A program made the translations under genes and the position numbers. A DNA stretch of 64,000 nt. Origin: Streptomyces himastatinicus ATCC 53653. Lineage in GTDB: Bacteria > Actinomycetota > Actinomycetes > Streptomycetales > Streptomycetaceae. A model generated the notes under the pieces. That model was not told where the DNA came from, made no database searches, and was given only the letters and a program-made list of their open reading frames with translations. Each line of letters starts with the position of its first letter. Positions within the stretch are counted from its first letter, which is position 1. This document shows positions 1 through 9,104 of this stretch, one piece after another. The stretch spans positions 8,710,578-8,774,577 of the forward strand of contig NZ_GG657754.1 of the NCBI RefSeq assembly GCF_000158915.1, read 5' to 3'.

Positions 1-496
1 GCCACTGCTGCTCCGCCGAGGGCTGCCTGCGCTCTCCCTCGGCGGCGGCCGCCAGGGAGGTCACGACGGCCTCGAGCAGTTCGGCCCCGGCGCCGTGCGC
101 TGATCCGGGGACAAGGTCGTCCGGCATCCGCCCGCCGAAGAGAGTGCGGTAATGGCCGGGCTGGCCGACTCCCCAGCGCACGTAGGCCGCGCACCGGGCG
201 ACGAGGTCGACCAGTGGATCCGGGGCTGACTGCGCGGCCTGGTCCATCAAACGGGCCAGTTCCTCATAGCGCAGCCGCAGCACGTGCTGGATCAATGCGC
301 TCAGGTCGGGGAAGTGGCTGTAAATGCTGGCAGGTGCCACCCCCACCTCACGCGCTACCTGCCGCAGCGTCAGCGTCTCCGGCTGATCAAGGGTGGACAG
401 CAGCTTCGCCGCGGCGTCTACGAGCTGGGCCTTGAGAACCTGCCCCTGCCCGCGCGGATTGCGGCGACGGGGAGCGGAGCGCTCCTGAGACGACAT
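1..496 (-). CDS. TetR-family transcriptional regulator (3' end outside window)
   Basis: The gene starts at the ATG read leftward from 496 and runs off the left edge after 165 codons. A basic N-terminal tail is followed by a TetR helix-turn-helix at about residues 41-64 (TLTLRQVAREVGVAPASIYS), ending in the usual Y-x-HF element. The ligand domain begins at about residue 75 and is cut by the window edge. It is divergent from the NAD(P)-binding reductase gene at 627, and three copies of an imperfect palindrome lie between them, so it very likely represses both genes. The ligand is unknown. Confidence 0.88.
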   Translation of the reverse strand, partial: MSSQERSAPRRRNPRGQGQVLKAQLVDAAAKLLSTLDQPETLTLRQVAREVGVAPASIYSHFPDLSALIQHVLRLRYEELARLMDQAAQSAPDPLVDLVARCAAYVRWGVGQPGHYRTLFGGRMPDDLVPGSAHGAGAELLEAVVTSLAAAAEGERRQPSAEQQW

Positions 497-524
497 CTTC
501 GCCCCCTTCCAGTGCGAACAGTTG

Positions 525-606
525 ACCAACAGATGTTCACCGTACAGGCAGCCACGCCTTGACATCACTAACCAACGGTTGTTTACTGAAGTAACCAACA
601 GTTGTT
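525..606. promoter_or_regulatory. Three phased TetR-type operators
   Basis: The 13-mer ACCAACRGWTGTT occurs three times: ACCAACAGATGTT at 525-537, ACCAACGGTTGTT at 571-583 and ACCAACAGTTGTT at 594-606. Starts are 46 and 23 bp apart, so they are phased on multiples of 23 bp. Each is an imperfect dyad around AAC-n-GTT. The second copy overlaps the putative promoter at 559-587. Position between a TetR gene and its divergent neighbour makes these the likely operators (inference). Confidence 0.72.
559..587 (+). promoter_or_regulatory. Sigma-70-like promoter for the 627 reductase gene
   Basis: TTGACA at 559-564 is a consensus -35 box. Seventeen bases later, TTTACT at 582-587 is a 4/6 match to the -10 box. 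The spacer is occupied by the second operator copy, the classic arrangement for TetR repression. Confidence 0.55.
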
Positions 607-626
607 CAGTTAGAGGATGAATGATC

Positions 627-1241
627 ATGCGCATAGCCGTACTCGGAGCGTCAGGGCGGACCGGCGGCGCGCTCGTCGATAAAGCGCTGGAACGGGGACA
701 CGAGGTCGTGGCCCTGGTTCGCACGCCGGCCAAGGTCACCGTGCCCGCGTCGCGGCAGGTCGAGGTCCGGAAGGCGGATGTCACCGACCCGCAGAGCTTC
801 CCCGACCTGACCGACGTCGACGTGACCGTCTCTGCCATCGGTATCGGTAAGGGTGACGGCCCGGGCGCACTGGTCGCCGGGGCCAGGGTGCTCGCGGCGG
901 CGAACGTTCGCGCGACGGTATGGCTCGGCGCACTGGGCTCGGGCGTGTCGAGTCGATCGGGTGGGCTGATCTATGCGGGGGTGATGCGGATGTTCGTCGG
1001 CTCGGAGCTGGCCGAGAAGGCCGAGGCCGACCGGATCGCCCTGGATGCCGGCGCTACGGTGTTCCACGCCCCGGACGTCACCGATGGCCCTCTCAGCCCT
1101 ACCCGCCACATCGTGCCACTGGCGGACCTGCGGCGTCCGCTGCTGCCGCCCCGAATCTCCCGGGTCACGCTGGCCTCCTTGTTGCTGGACGAGGCGGAGA
1201 CGGGCCGGCACGGTACCGGAATCGTCGTACCCCTGAGTTAG
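627..1241 (+). CDS. NAD(P)-binding (NmrA/atypical SDR) oxidoreductase
   Basis: The 204-residue protein opens with MRIAVLGASGRTGG, an N-terminal Rossmann turn (GxxGxxG at residues 7-13) typical of NmrA-like or BVR-B-type NAD(P)H-binding proteins. It lacks a YxxxK catalytic pair. ATG 627 is preferred because AGAGGA at 612-617 lies 9 nt upstream; an in-frame ATG at 621 is too close to that site. Divergence from the TetR gene and the shared operators suggest a TetR-controlled stress or xenobiotic-response reductase. Substrate unknown. Confidence 0.85.
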   Translation: MRIAVLGASGRTGGALVDKALERGHEVVALVRTPAKVTVPASRQVEVRKADVTDPQSFPDLTDVDVTVSAIGIGKGDGPGALVAGARVLAAANVRATVWLGALGSGVSSRSGGLIYAGVMRMFVGSELAEKAEADRIALDAGATVFHAPDVTDGPLSPTRHIVPLADLRRPLLPPRISRVTLASLLLDEAETGRHGTGIVVPLS

Positions 1242-1473
1242 TCATCGGTTGACGCGACAGCCCCCGTTGTCCACGGGGGCGGGAGCGAACCACCATCGGC
1301 AACCGCGATCGCGGTTGTGCGGACGGCCGTGCCCGGCACCGACGCGTGACAGGGGGCTGCCCCTCGTCGGGCACGCCGAGGTCAACGAGCACCGGCCGTC
1401 GCGGTACCCCGAACAAAATCGCCTGGGCGAATCAGGCATCGCCTGGTGCGAGTAACTGCACCGGAAGGTCATC

Positions 1474-2226
1474 ATGAGCAACTTCTCAGCAAAAATCGGA
1501 CTCGTGACGGGTGCTGGAAGCGGAATCGGCCGCGCGACGGCGATCGAGCTGGCCCGGCAGGGCGCCACCGTCACCGTCACCGACATCAACGAGGCCACAG
1601 CCGTCGAGACAACCGAAATGATCAGGAAGGACGGCGGAGAGGCACTGGCACTCAGCGTCGACATCGCCGACGAGGACGCGGTACGGACGGCCGTCGAACG
1701 CACGGTCGAGACGTACGGCGGCCTCGACTTCGCCGTGAACAACGCCGGCCTGGACTCACACCACCGGCAGCTCGACCAGATGCCCCTGGAGGAGTTCGAG
1801 CGCGTGACCCACGTCAACCTGGGCGGGACCTTCCTCTGCATGAAGTACGAGCTACCCGCTCTGCAGAGCCGCGGCGGCGGCGCGATCGTCAACGTCGCCT
1901 CCAACGGCGGCCTGTACGCAATCCCGACCGCCCCCGCCTACGTGGCAGCCAAGCACGGCATCGTCGGGCTCACCAAGGTCGCCGCCGTGGACTACGCGCC
2001 GCACAACATCCGCGTCAACGCCGTCTGCCCCGGCCCGACCCGTACGCCCGGCTTCGAAAGGGTGGCGGCCGGAACCGACTTGATCGCGATGCAGGAGGCG
2101 ATCACCCCACTCGGCCGGATGGCCACATCGGAAGAGGCCGCCGCAGCCGCGGTCTGGCTCTGCTCGGACGCCGCGTCCTACATCACCGGGATCGCGCTGT
2201 CGGTCGACGGCGGACGGCGGGCATGA
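1474..2226 (+). CDS. SDR-family NAD-dependent oxidoreductase
   Basis: This is a classical short-chain dehydrogenase of 250 residues. It has the cofactor motif TGAGSGIG at 12-19, an acidic residue at 37 favouring NAD, NNAG at 89-92, and the catalytic Ser143, Tyr156 and Lys160 (YVAAK). The C-terminus holds the usual G-x-x-x-x-VDGG element. AAGG lies a few bases before the ATG. It resembles glucose-1-dehydrogenase and 3-oxoacyl reductase relatives; the substrate cannot be assigned. Its stop overlaps the start of a short truncated frame, so it once led an operon. Confidence 0.9.
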   Translation: MSNFSAKIGLVTGAGSGIGRATAIELARQGATVTVTDINEATAVETTEMIRKDGGEALALSVDIADEDAVRTAVERTVETYGGLDFAVNNAGLDSHHRQLDQMPLEEFERVTHVNLGGTFLCMKYELPALQSRGGGAIVNVASNGGLYAIPTAPAYVAAKHGIVGLTKVAAVDYAPHNIRVNAVCPGPTRTPGFERVAAGTDLIAMQEAITPLGRMATSEEAAAAAVWLCSDAASYITGIALSVDGGRRA

Positions 2227-2342
2227 GCGTCATCGCGGTCGAGGAGTACACGGCCGCCGAAGCCCTCAGCCTGCCCCGGCCTCGGAACATCCGCGCCACA
2301 CAAGGACGGAGTCGCCGTCAGCGACCCGACGACGGCTCATGA
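2223..2342 (+). pseudogene. Truncated frame coupled to the SDR gene
   Basis: An ATG overlaps the SDR stop as ATGA and opens a 39-codon frame starting MSVIAVEEYTAAEA. The frame then loses protein-like composition and ends just before the IS701 fragment at 2382. The coupling suggests the 5' end of a real downstream gene cut off by the rearrangement. The start is faintly like an amidohydrolase N-terminus, but identity is not established. Confidence 0.3.
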
Positions 2343-2381
2343 ACGATCGAGGCTAACGCTTGTCGCAACATTCCTTGATCA

Positions 2382-2816
2382 TTAGGGGTGTGTTGATGGC
2401 GAGGCGGGGGCGTAATATTCCCGAGGCAGGGACAGCCGCCACTGCAGCGGGCAGGAGGCGGTGTCGGTCGCGGCGTGGACGCTGACCGCCACCTGGCAGT
2501 TGGCGCGCTTGCCCAGCGCCCCGCAGTACTGCGGGGCCACAGCGACCGACATTCTTCCGTCCTTGGGCACCGACACATCGTCGATCACCCAGGCCGTCGG
2601 GGCGATGAGCGGCAGCATCCGCTCGCAGATCCGACGCTGCACCGGCACAGGGTCCCAGGTGGACTGGTTCACGAACTGCTGAAGGTTCTGCTCGTTGCCG
2701 TCCGGCAGCCGAGCGGCCATGGCCTGGAGCGACTTACGGCGGCTGTCCAGCATCAGTCCCCGCAGGTAGCGGTCACCCTTGGCCCGCTGGTCCTTGCGCG
2801 GCACCGAGGCGAACAC
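2382..2816 (-). pseudogene. IS701-type transposase fragment
   Basis: The 144-codon frame carries the N-terminal to central part of a DDE_5/IS701 transposase: a start MFASVPRKDQRAKGDRYLRG, then WVIDDVSVPKDG with the first catalytic aspartates, then a PQYCGALGKRANCQVAVSV segment. Similarity stops after PLQWRLSLP, and the last dozen residues are unrelated. Full members are about 400 residues, so this is a fragment of roughly one third. It terminates the SDR transcription unit. Confidence 0.8.
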
Positions 2817-2921
2817 ATGCGCCCTGGGCCCGGGTCGTCAACGATGTGGCGGCGCGGACATCAACGTGTACGCGGGTCGGCCGCAAGAGCTGAGTTCGTA
2901 TCCGCCCGTCGAGTCGGTCCG

Positions 2922-3257
2922 TCAGATGACCTCCTTCTCCTCGGTGACCATCACGGCCACCGAGTCCATGTCGATGAAGCGTGCTTCGTCGGGGTTGACC
3001 AGCGTCCGGTAGTTGTCGGAGGCGAAGAAGGCGTCGTGGTCCTCCCAGTCCTCGAACCAGATTTCCGTCAGGCCGTCGTAGGCACGGGGCGGGTAGTTTT
3101 CGGCGGGGACCGGGTGGGACACGGTGTACTTGCGCACGTAGCGCTCCGCCTCCGGGATGGAGGTGAACAGCGGCGCGTGCCGATCCCGGTGGTGCTCGAC
3201 AAAACGCTCGTACGACATTCCCTCGACGCGGTTGATCATGAAGATGAGCTTCAGCAT
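2922..3257 (-). CDS. EthD-domain protein
   Basis: A 111-residue dimeric alpha/beta-barrel protein of the EthD family, with the characteristic start LIFMINRVEGMSYERFVEHH, then a HAPLF element and a WFEDWEDHDAFFAS segment. Family members take part in ether, polyketide or quinone metabolism, often without a defined reaction. It is divergent from a MerR gene, and its promoter has MerR geometry (separate entry). No Shine-Dalgarno precedes the ATG, so the message may be leaderless. Confidence 0.82.
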   Translation of the reverse strand: MLKLIFMINRVEGMSYERFVEHHRDRHAPLFTSIPEAERYVRKYTVSHPVPAENYPPRAYDGLTEIWFEDWEDHDAFFASDNYRTLVNPDEARFIDMDSVAVMVTEEKEVI

Positions 3258-3264
3258 GGAGTTA

Positions 3265-3295
3265 ACCTAAAAGCTCACATTGATGTCAGGGGCAA
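3265..3295 (-). promoter_or_regulatory. MerR-type promoter of the EthD gene, 19-bp spacer with dyad
   Basis: Read on the minus strand, TTGCCC (3295-3290) and TTAGGT (3270-3265) are separated by exactly 19 bp. The spacer contains the near-perfect dyad TCACAT-TG-ATGTCA at 3275-3288. Long spacers with a central dyad mark MerR-activated promoters. Transcription would start at or beside the EthD ATG (3257), matching the missing Shine-Dalgarno. Confidence 0.62.
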
Positions 3296-3324
3296 GTGAG
3301 CCAGGAGGATGGGAGGAGTTCGGC

Positions 3325-3699
3325 ATGCGGATCGGTGAATTGTCCGCCCGGACGGGAGCCAGCCGCCGGTCGCTGCGCTACTACGAGGAGCAGGGCCTGC
3401 TCGTCAGCTCCCGCTCGCCCAGCGGACAGCGCCATTACGAGGACGAGCACGTCCAGCGGGTACGCCTGGTGCAGGCGTTTCTGGCGGCGGGCATGTCCAG
3501 CGGCACCATCGTCGAGATGGTGCCCTGCATGACCGAGCCGAGCGAGGACAGGGCGCGGCAGGCACTGGAGATCATGGGCCGCGAGCGGGCCCGGCTGTCC
3601 GAGGCCATCGACGGCCTCGCCGCCGCCAGGGCCGCGCTGGACCACCTCATCGAGGACAACCACGCGTACCTGACACGGTCGGCGGACGACGAGGCGTGA
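3325..3699 (+). CDS. MerR-family transcriptional regulator
   Basis: The 124-residue protein starts MRIGELSARTGASRRSLRYY, the MerR winged helix-turn-helix, with RHYEDEHVQRVRLVQAFL as the wing and second helix pair. It ends in a short coiled-coil dimer helix (about 80-112) and has no ligand-binding domain or conserved metal-binding cysteine cluster, so it is of the small, redox or drug-independent type. GGGAGGA at 3311-3317 fixes the ATG. It probably activates the divergent EthD promoter. Confidence 0.88.
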   Translation: MRIGELSARTGASRRSLRYYEEQGLLVSSRSPSGQRHYEDEHVQRVRLVQAFLAAGMSSGTIVEMVPCMTEPSEDRARQALEIMGRERARLSEAIDGLAAARAALDHLIEDNHAYLTRSADDEA

Positions 3700-3716
3700 A
3701 CTGGGCGGCGTTTGGA

Positions 3717-4204
3717 TCAGCGTGCGGACCAGAGGAAGGCACCTGCGACGTGGAGTCCGGCCAGGTAGATGGTCGCGGTCTTCTCGTAGCGGGTGGCAAT
3801 GCCGCGCCACTGCTTCAAGCGGTTGATGCACCGCTCGACGGTGTTGCCCTGCTTGTACGCCTCCCGGTCGAAGGCAGGCGGTCTGCCACCGGCCCGTCCG
3901 CGGCGCATCCGGTTGGCCCGCTGCACCGCCGGCCTGGCCGGCGGTGAGGACGAACGCCAGTGGCCGGCACCGGCCGTCGGCCGCGAGGTGGATCTTCGTG
4001 GACGGTCCGCCGCGGCTGCGGCCGATGGCGTGGTCGTCCGGCTCGCAGTCCGGGGCCCCTTTTTGCGGGCCCCGGCCGCGTGCTGGTGAGCGCGTACGAT
4101 CGTGGAGTCCACCGAGACGGCCCAGTCCGGGTCCTCGTCCGCGGCGGACTGGGCCACCCGGTGAACACCCGCTCCCAGGTGCCGTCAACGGCCCACATCC
4201 GCAA
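3717..4204 (-). pseudogene. IS5-family transposase, frameshifted and deleted
   Basis: Recognisable IS5 segments lie in three frames. WAVDGTWERVF occurs near 4200, then WAVSVDSTIVRAHQHAAGARKKGP, then DDHAIGRSRGGPSTKIHLAADG in another frame, then GGRPPAFDREAYKQGNTVERC and RGIATRYEKTA at the C-terminus. A central stretch after VLTAGQ is missing. At least two frameshifts plus an internal deletion make it inactive. It ends next to the MerR gene stop. Confidence 0.85.
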
Positions 4205-4963
4205 CCGCGCACCGGACGACGGTGCCAGGTCAGCAGTGTGCCCGGGGTGACAGCCGATGGTGACGTAAGGACAAGTCCTAGCTGAACCGAGGATCCTATA
4301 GACCCTTGATGTCGCTCGAGGCGGCTGTGCTTGGCGGTGGAGCCGTTTGGGCGCTGCGAACTTTGCGACGGGGCGTCGCCAGTCGCCTGCACTCTGGCAG
4401 ATGCTCTGGCCACCATTACGCCAGCCTTCGTCGAACCGGGGGCTGCGTACTCGGCCCCCCCGGCGTGCTGCGTCCCGAACCCCGCTCAGGTGTCCGACTG
4501 CTTACCGCAGTCGAGGTCGCGGCCCGGGCGACGGCCGTGTGCGCCGCCAGTTGACGCAAGGTGGTCCACGGCCCACGAGTACAGGGCGCATCTCTTTGAA
4601 TTGATGCGCTTATCGCATGAACAGATCTCGGTTCGATGCTGGACACGGATCCGTTGGTGCTTCGACACTCTCGCGTAACACCTCGGTCTGTCCCCCAGCT
4701 CCGCCCACCGCCGCCGAGGGCCGTCCCCGAGAAAGCGAGCGTCGCGATGCTGGCAGACCTGGGCTTGGCCACCACCCCCGTCATGACCGTCGGCGCCCTG
4801 GTGCCCGGCGCTTTCTCCCTGTGACCGGCGTCCCGGGCCCGAGCGGAGCCTCCGTCGGCCGCGGACACCGCACGTGCCGCCCGCTTCCGGGAGTCCCGAG
4901 TCAAGCGCCGGGACCACACAGAGGCACCTGGTCCGGGTGCCCCACCGACTGAGACGAGGACCC
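4205..4963. other. Long non-coding stretch with a transposase sliver
   Basis: No convincing gene was found. At 4214-4257 (minus) a short piece reads SAVTPGTLLTWHRR, matching the N-terminal motif of the integrase-type transposase relics elsewhere in the window. The rest (about 4300-4960) has no recognisable protein or RNA gene. It presumably includes the promoter of the esterase at 4964. Confidence 0.5.
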
Positions 4964-6358
4964 ATGAGAGGGATCACCAGACGCACGGTGCTCACCGTCG
5001 CGACAGGTGCGGTCACGGTGCCGGCCGTGAGCACGGCGACCGCCGCGGCCGCCGACACCACGACAGCGACATCCGAAGGACGACAGGCGGCCTCCGGACC
5101 CAATCCGGTCCTGCGAACGGACCTCGTCACGCGGGTGACGCCGAGGAACAATTGGCTGGTGACAGCCGTCGCTGTCCAGTACTCGCATCGCATCGACTTA
5201 CGCGGAGGGGTGATCCCGCCCACCGCCTTCCAGGTGAAGGCCACTGTGGGCAAGCAGACAGCGGCTCGCACGGTGACCCGGGTCTACCCCAACACCGTCG
5301 CCGAAGTGGACGACCGATCCGATCCCGGACGGCCGGGGGACCGCCTGATCGTCGAACTCGACCCGAACGACTCCAACGCGCGGGCCGCCGGCACCGATCC
5401 CCTTCCGCTCGACCGCGCATACTCCGTCAGACAGGTCGCCGACGTGCGCACCCCGGGAGGTGAACTGGTGCTCAGGGCTGGTCCGTTCGCGAGCCGGAAC
5501 AACGAGATCCTCACTCCCGTGGTCGACGACTTCGCCGCCGGTTCCTTCACCGACTCCTCGGGCTTCGAACTGGACTTCCGGCTGTACCTGCCCGAGGGAT
5601 TCGTACGCAATCCTCAGACGCGCACGCGGTACCCGCTCGTCCTCACCCTGCACGGCGGTGGCGAAGTCGCGGACAACAACATGACGCAGCTCACTTCCAA
5701 CCGGATCGCGGTCACGTTCGCCAAGCCGGAACGACAGCGCCGCAACCCCGCGTTCGTCCTCTCTCCGCAGATCCCCCTGCCCCGTCCCATGGACGGACCC
5801 GACGGCACGGACTGGACCGACGCCAAGGTCCAGGCCGCGCTGATCGAACTCATTGACACCTTCGTGAGCGAGCACTCCCGCAACGTGGACACAGACCGGC
5901 TCTACGTCGTCGGCCTGTCCTCAGGCGGGCGTGGCATCTACAGCCTGCTGGCGAAGCGACCCGAGGTGTTCGCGGCTGCCCTGCCCACGGCCGGCTGGGG
6001 CGACCCGGCCGCCATGGAGAGGATCACGCACATTCCGATGTGGGCCGACCACTCCGTCGACGACCCGGTCGTCCCCTACCGAGAGGGCCGGTTCGGCAAC
6101 CCCGGTACCTGGACACTGATGAACGCGCTCGAGGCCGCCGGTGCACCGGTCAGCCGCGGAGAGTGGGCCAACGATCTGCCAAAGGCACAATTCGAGGCCC
6201 GGTCGCGGGAGCTCCTACGGCGGTCCCGGGCAGCGCGCAGTCACGTCCTGTTCACGAGTTATACGTCCGGAACGACACCGGTGAACCCACACTTCGCATG
6301 GGCCCAGACGTACGAGAACGACGTGGTCATCGACTGGCTCTTCGGGCAGTCCCGGTAG
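4964..6358 (+). CDS. Secreted (Tat) esterase, prolyl-oligopeptidase/CE1-like fold
   Basis: Starting at ATG 4964 gives 464 residues with a twin-arginine signal (RGITRRTVLTVATGA) and an Ala-rich cleavage region near residue 30. An N-terminal beta domain (about 50-190) is followed by an alpha/beta-hydrolase: oxyanion loop HGGGE at 230-234, nucleophile elbow GLSSG at 317-321 (Ser319), Asp366/367 in DHSVDDPVVP, and His443 in NPHFAW. This two-domain plan resembles plant-biomass esterases such as feruloyl-esterase-like EstA. The next gene is a GH3 beta-glucosidase, supporting a saccharide-ester role. A longer frame from 4874 lacks a sensible start. Exact substrate unknown. Confidence 0.85.
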   Translation: MRGITRRTVLTVATGAVTVPAVSTATAAAADTTTATSEGRQAASGPNPVLRTDLVTRVTPRNNWLVTAVAVQYSHRIDLRGGVIPPTAFQVKATVGKQTAARTVTRVYPNTVAEVDDRSDPGRPGDRLIVELDPNDSNARAAGTDPLPLDRAYSVRQVADVRTPGGELVLRAGPFASRNNEILTPVVDDFAAGSFTDSSGFELDFRLYLPEGFVRNPQTRTRYPLVLTLHGGGEVADNNMTQLTSNRIAVTFAKPERQRRNPAFVLSPQIPLPRPMDGPDGTDWTDAKVQAALIELIDTFVSEHSRNVDTDRLYVVGLSSGGRGIYSLLAKRPEVFAAALPTAGWGDPAAMERITHIPMWADHSVDDPVVPYREGRFGNPGTWTLMNALEAAGAPVSRGEWANDLPKAQFEARSRELLRRSRAARSHVLFTSYTSGTTPVNPHFAWAQTYENDVVIDWLFGQSR

Positions 6359-6458
6359 CCGGCCGCACGCGGCGGCCACCCGGTCCACCACCGGCGAGAA
6401 ATGTTGCTTGCTGTCGTCTGCAGTCAGCCCGATTCGCCTATCTCAATTCCGTCCGTCA

Positions 6459-6479
6459 GAGCCTGAATTGTTCAGACTC
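6459..6479. promoter_or_regulatory. Inverted repeat upstream of the GH3 gene
   Basis: GAG-c-CTGAA-TTG-TTCAG-a-CTC forms a 21-bp inverted repeat with 8 of 9 arm positions paired, 36 bp before the GH3 start. Location and symmetry fit a repressor site for glycoside-hydrolase control. The regulator is not in the window. Confidence 0.45.
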
Positions 6480-6514
6480 AAATCGTCGAGTGCTTTCGTT
6501 GGTGAGGAGTCCGC

Positions 6515-8974
6515 ATGGAGTTCAATCGGACATCGGTACGACGTCGCAGGAAAAGCCGGTTGCGCCGCACGGCCCTGATCGCGGGAGCGAGCGCGATGCT
6601 CCTTGCCGCGGGCACGGCCGTGGCCCCTGGCGCCTCGGGTGTGGGCGCGGGTGACGCTCGGGGCACCGTCAGCGTGTCTCCCCGCGTCGCTGCCCTCATC
6701 GCCCGGATGTCGCTGGACGAGAAGTTGTCCTTCGTCCATGGAGGCACCGACCCCCGTGCCCTCGGCCAGGCCGGATACATCCCCGGGGTTCCCCGCCTCG
6801 GCATCCCCGAACTGCGGCTCACCGACGGTCCGGCGGGCGTACGGGTCAACGCGCACGCCACCGCGATGCCGGCGCCGGTCGCGCTCGCCTCGTCCTTCGA
6901 CGACCGACTGGCCCGTACGTTCGGCCAGGTCATCGGACGCGACGGCCGTGCGCTCGGCCAGGACGTCCTCCTCTCACCGATGACGAACATCATCCGGGTG
7001 CCGTACGCGGGGCGGAACTTCGAGACCTTCAGCGAGGACCCGCTGCTCAGCTCCCGCATGGTGTCCGGCGAGATCGGGGGCGTTCAGAGCCAGGGCCTGA
7101 TGGCCACCGTCAAGCACTACGCGGAGAACAACCAGGAAGACAACCGCATGGGGGTGAACGTCAACGTCGACGAGCAGACCCTGCGTCAGATCGAGCTGCC
7201 CGCCTTCGAGGCCGCCGTCAAGGCCGGCGCCGGTGCGGTGATGTGCTCGTACAACTCGGTGAACGGCAGTCACGGCTGCGGCAGCGACGAACTGCTCAAC
7301 TCGATCCTCAAAGAGCAGTGGGGCTTCCAAGGCTGGGTCATGTCGGACTGGAGCGCGGCCCACGCGACGACCGACATCGTGAACGGCCTCGATCAGGAGA
7401 TGCCGAGCGGCGTCTTTCTGGGCGACAAACTGAAGACCGCGATAACGAACGGCACCATTCCGGTCTCGGAGCTCAACGACTCGGTCGCCCGCATCCTGGG
7501 CCAGATGAACACATTCGGTCTCCTCGACGGCACCGCGGGCCGGCGGCCCGCACGCGACCCGAAGGGCGGCGCCAAGGTCGCGCAGAAGGTGGCCGAGTCC
7601 GGCTCGGTCCTGCTGAAGAACACCGGCAAGGCGCTTCCGCTGACCGGCGAGGACACCAACATCGGACTCATCGGTCCGACCGCGAAGACACCGAAGGTCA
7701 CCGGCGGCGGCAGCTCCAACGTCGTACCGGACTCCGCGGCCTCGCCGCTGGCCACCATCACGCAGCGGGCCGGCCGGAATGCCACGGTGCGCCACGCGGC
7801 CGGCGTCGACAACACCGGTGCCCCCATTCCCGGGACGTCCCTCAGCCCCGCCCTGCCGGTCGGCTCGGACGGCACGATCACCGTCACCCCGGCCGCCCCC
7901 TTGGACTACAGCGGCACCCTCACGGTGCCGGCCGACGGCGACTACTCCTTCGTCTACGACCTTCCCGCCGCGTACGGCGCGCTGAAGATCGACGGCAAGA
8001 GCGTCATCACCGGCTTCCTGGGCTCCAGCAGCGCCACGGTGCACCTCACGGCGGGAACGCACCGTTTCGCGGCCAACGCCCAAGCCATCCAGGGCGCACC
8101 GGCCAAGATCCGGCTGAACTGGGTCACCCCGCAGGCCGCGCAGGCCGCCCGGGAGCAGGCCGTGGCCCTGGCCCGCCAGGTGAAGACCCCCATCGTCTTC
8201 GCCTACGACGACGGTACCGAGGGCGTCGACCGGAAGAACCTCTCCCTGCCGGCCGACCAGAACGGGCTCATCTCCGCCGTCGCCGACGCCAACCCGAACA
8301 CGATCGTCGTCCTCAACACGGGCTCGTCGATCACCATGCCGTGGCTACCCAAGGTCAAGGCGGTGCTCGACACGTACTACCCCGGGGAAAACGGGGCCGA
8401 GGCCACCGCCCGCCTGCTCTACGGCGACGTGAACCCGTCGGGCAAGACCACCCAGACGTTCCCCGCGAGGGAGTCCGCCACACCGGTCGCCGGCGACCCG
8501 CTCAGGTACCCGGGAGTGAACAACCAGGAGAACTACTCCGAGGGCATCTACGTGGGCTACCGCTGGTACGACAAGGAGAAGGCCGCCCCGCTGTTCCCCT
8601 TCGGCCATGGCCTGTCGTACACCTCCTTCGCCTACCGCGACCTCGCGGTTCGGCAGAGTCACGGCACGTTGACCGTCTCGTTCACGCTGAAGAACACCGG
8701 CACCCGCGACGGTGACGAGGTCGCCCAGGTCTACGTCGGTGCGAGCCCGAAGACCACCGCGCCCCAGGCGGTGCGCTCGCTCGGCGGCTACCAGAAGGTG
8801 CATCTGCGCGCCGGTCAGTCGAAGACCGTACGCATCCAGGTCGACGCACAGCAGCTGAAGTACTGGAACACCTCCTCCCACGCCTGGGAGCTCGGCACCG
8901 GACACCGGGATGTGTGGGTCGGCTCCTCGTCGCGGACGCTCCCCCTGCACGGCGGCGTCAAGGTCACCCGCTGA
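6515..8974 (+). CDS. Secreted GH3 beta-glucosidase with PA14-like insert
   Basis: The 819-residue protein has an arginine-rich n-region and a hydrophobic signal core at about 19-40. The GH3 barrel follows: RLTDGPAGVR at 101-110, VKHYAENN at 199-206 (Lys200-His201) and nucleophile Asp278 in VMSDWS. The second GH3 domain begins near 350 and is interrupted at about 445-545 by a PA14-like beta domain (ADGDYSFVYDLPAAYGALKIDG). A C-terminal fibronectin-III-like domain closes the protein, with FPFGHGLSYTSF marking its entry. Predicted to release glucose or other sugars from oligosaccharides and glycosides outside the cell. GGTGAGG lies upstream of the ATG. Confidence 0.92.
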   Translation: MEFNRTSVRRRRKSRLRRTALIAGASAMLLAAGTAVAPGASGVGAGDARGTVSVSPRVAALIARMSLDEKLSFVHGGTDPRALGQAGYIPGVPRLGIPELRLTDGPAGVRVNAHATAMPAPVALASSFDDRLARTFGQVIGRDGRALGQDVLLSPMTNIIRVPYAGRNFETFSEDPLLSSRMVSGEIGGVQSQGLMATVKHYAENNQEDNRMGVNVNVDEQTLRQIELPAFEAAVKAGAGAVMCSYNSVNGSHGCGSDELLNSILKEQWGFQGWVMSDWSAAHATTDIVNGLDQEMPSGVFLGDKLKTAITNGTIPVSELNDSVARILGQMNTFGLLDGTAGRRPARDPKGGAKVAQKVAESGSVLLKNTGKALPLTGEDTNIGLIGPTAKTPKVTGGGSSNVVPDSAASPLATITQRAGRNATVRHAAGVDNTGAPIPGTSLSPALPVGSDGTITVTPAAPLDYSGTLTVPADGDYSFVYDLPAAYGALKIDGKSVITGFLGSSSATVHLTAGTHRFAANAQAIQGAPAKIRLNWVTPQAAQAAREQAVALARQVKTPIVFAYDDGTEGVDRKNLSLPADQNGLISAVADANPNTIVVLNTGSSITMPWLPKVKAVLDTYYPGENGAEATARLLYGDVNPSGKTTQTFPARESATPVAGDPLRYPGVNNQENYSEGIYVGYRWYDKEKAAPLFPFGHGLSYTSFAYRDLAVRQSHGTLTVSFTLKNTGTRDGDEVAQVYVGASPKTTAPQAVRSLGGYQKVHLRAGQSKTVRIQVDAQQLKYWNTSSHAWELGTGHRDVWVGSSSRTLPLHGGVKVTR

Positions 8975-9104
8975 CCGCCCGGCTCGCGACATCGGCCGGG
9001 TGACGAGCGGCGTCCGATGCCGGGCCGGCCCCGGCCCGGCTCCTTCCCCCCAAGGGTGCCGGCCGCACCATGTGGCCGGCACCCGGCCAGAGAGGTCCCC
9101 ATCC

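Noticed and set aside
1242..1440. A minus-strand piece reading RRPVLVDLGVPDEG, like a response-regulator strand.
   Set aside because: Only about ten residues match, with no phosphoacceptor context on either side; too short to call a relic.
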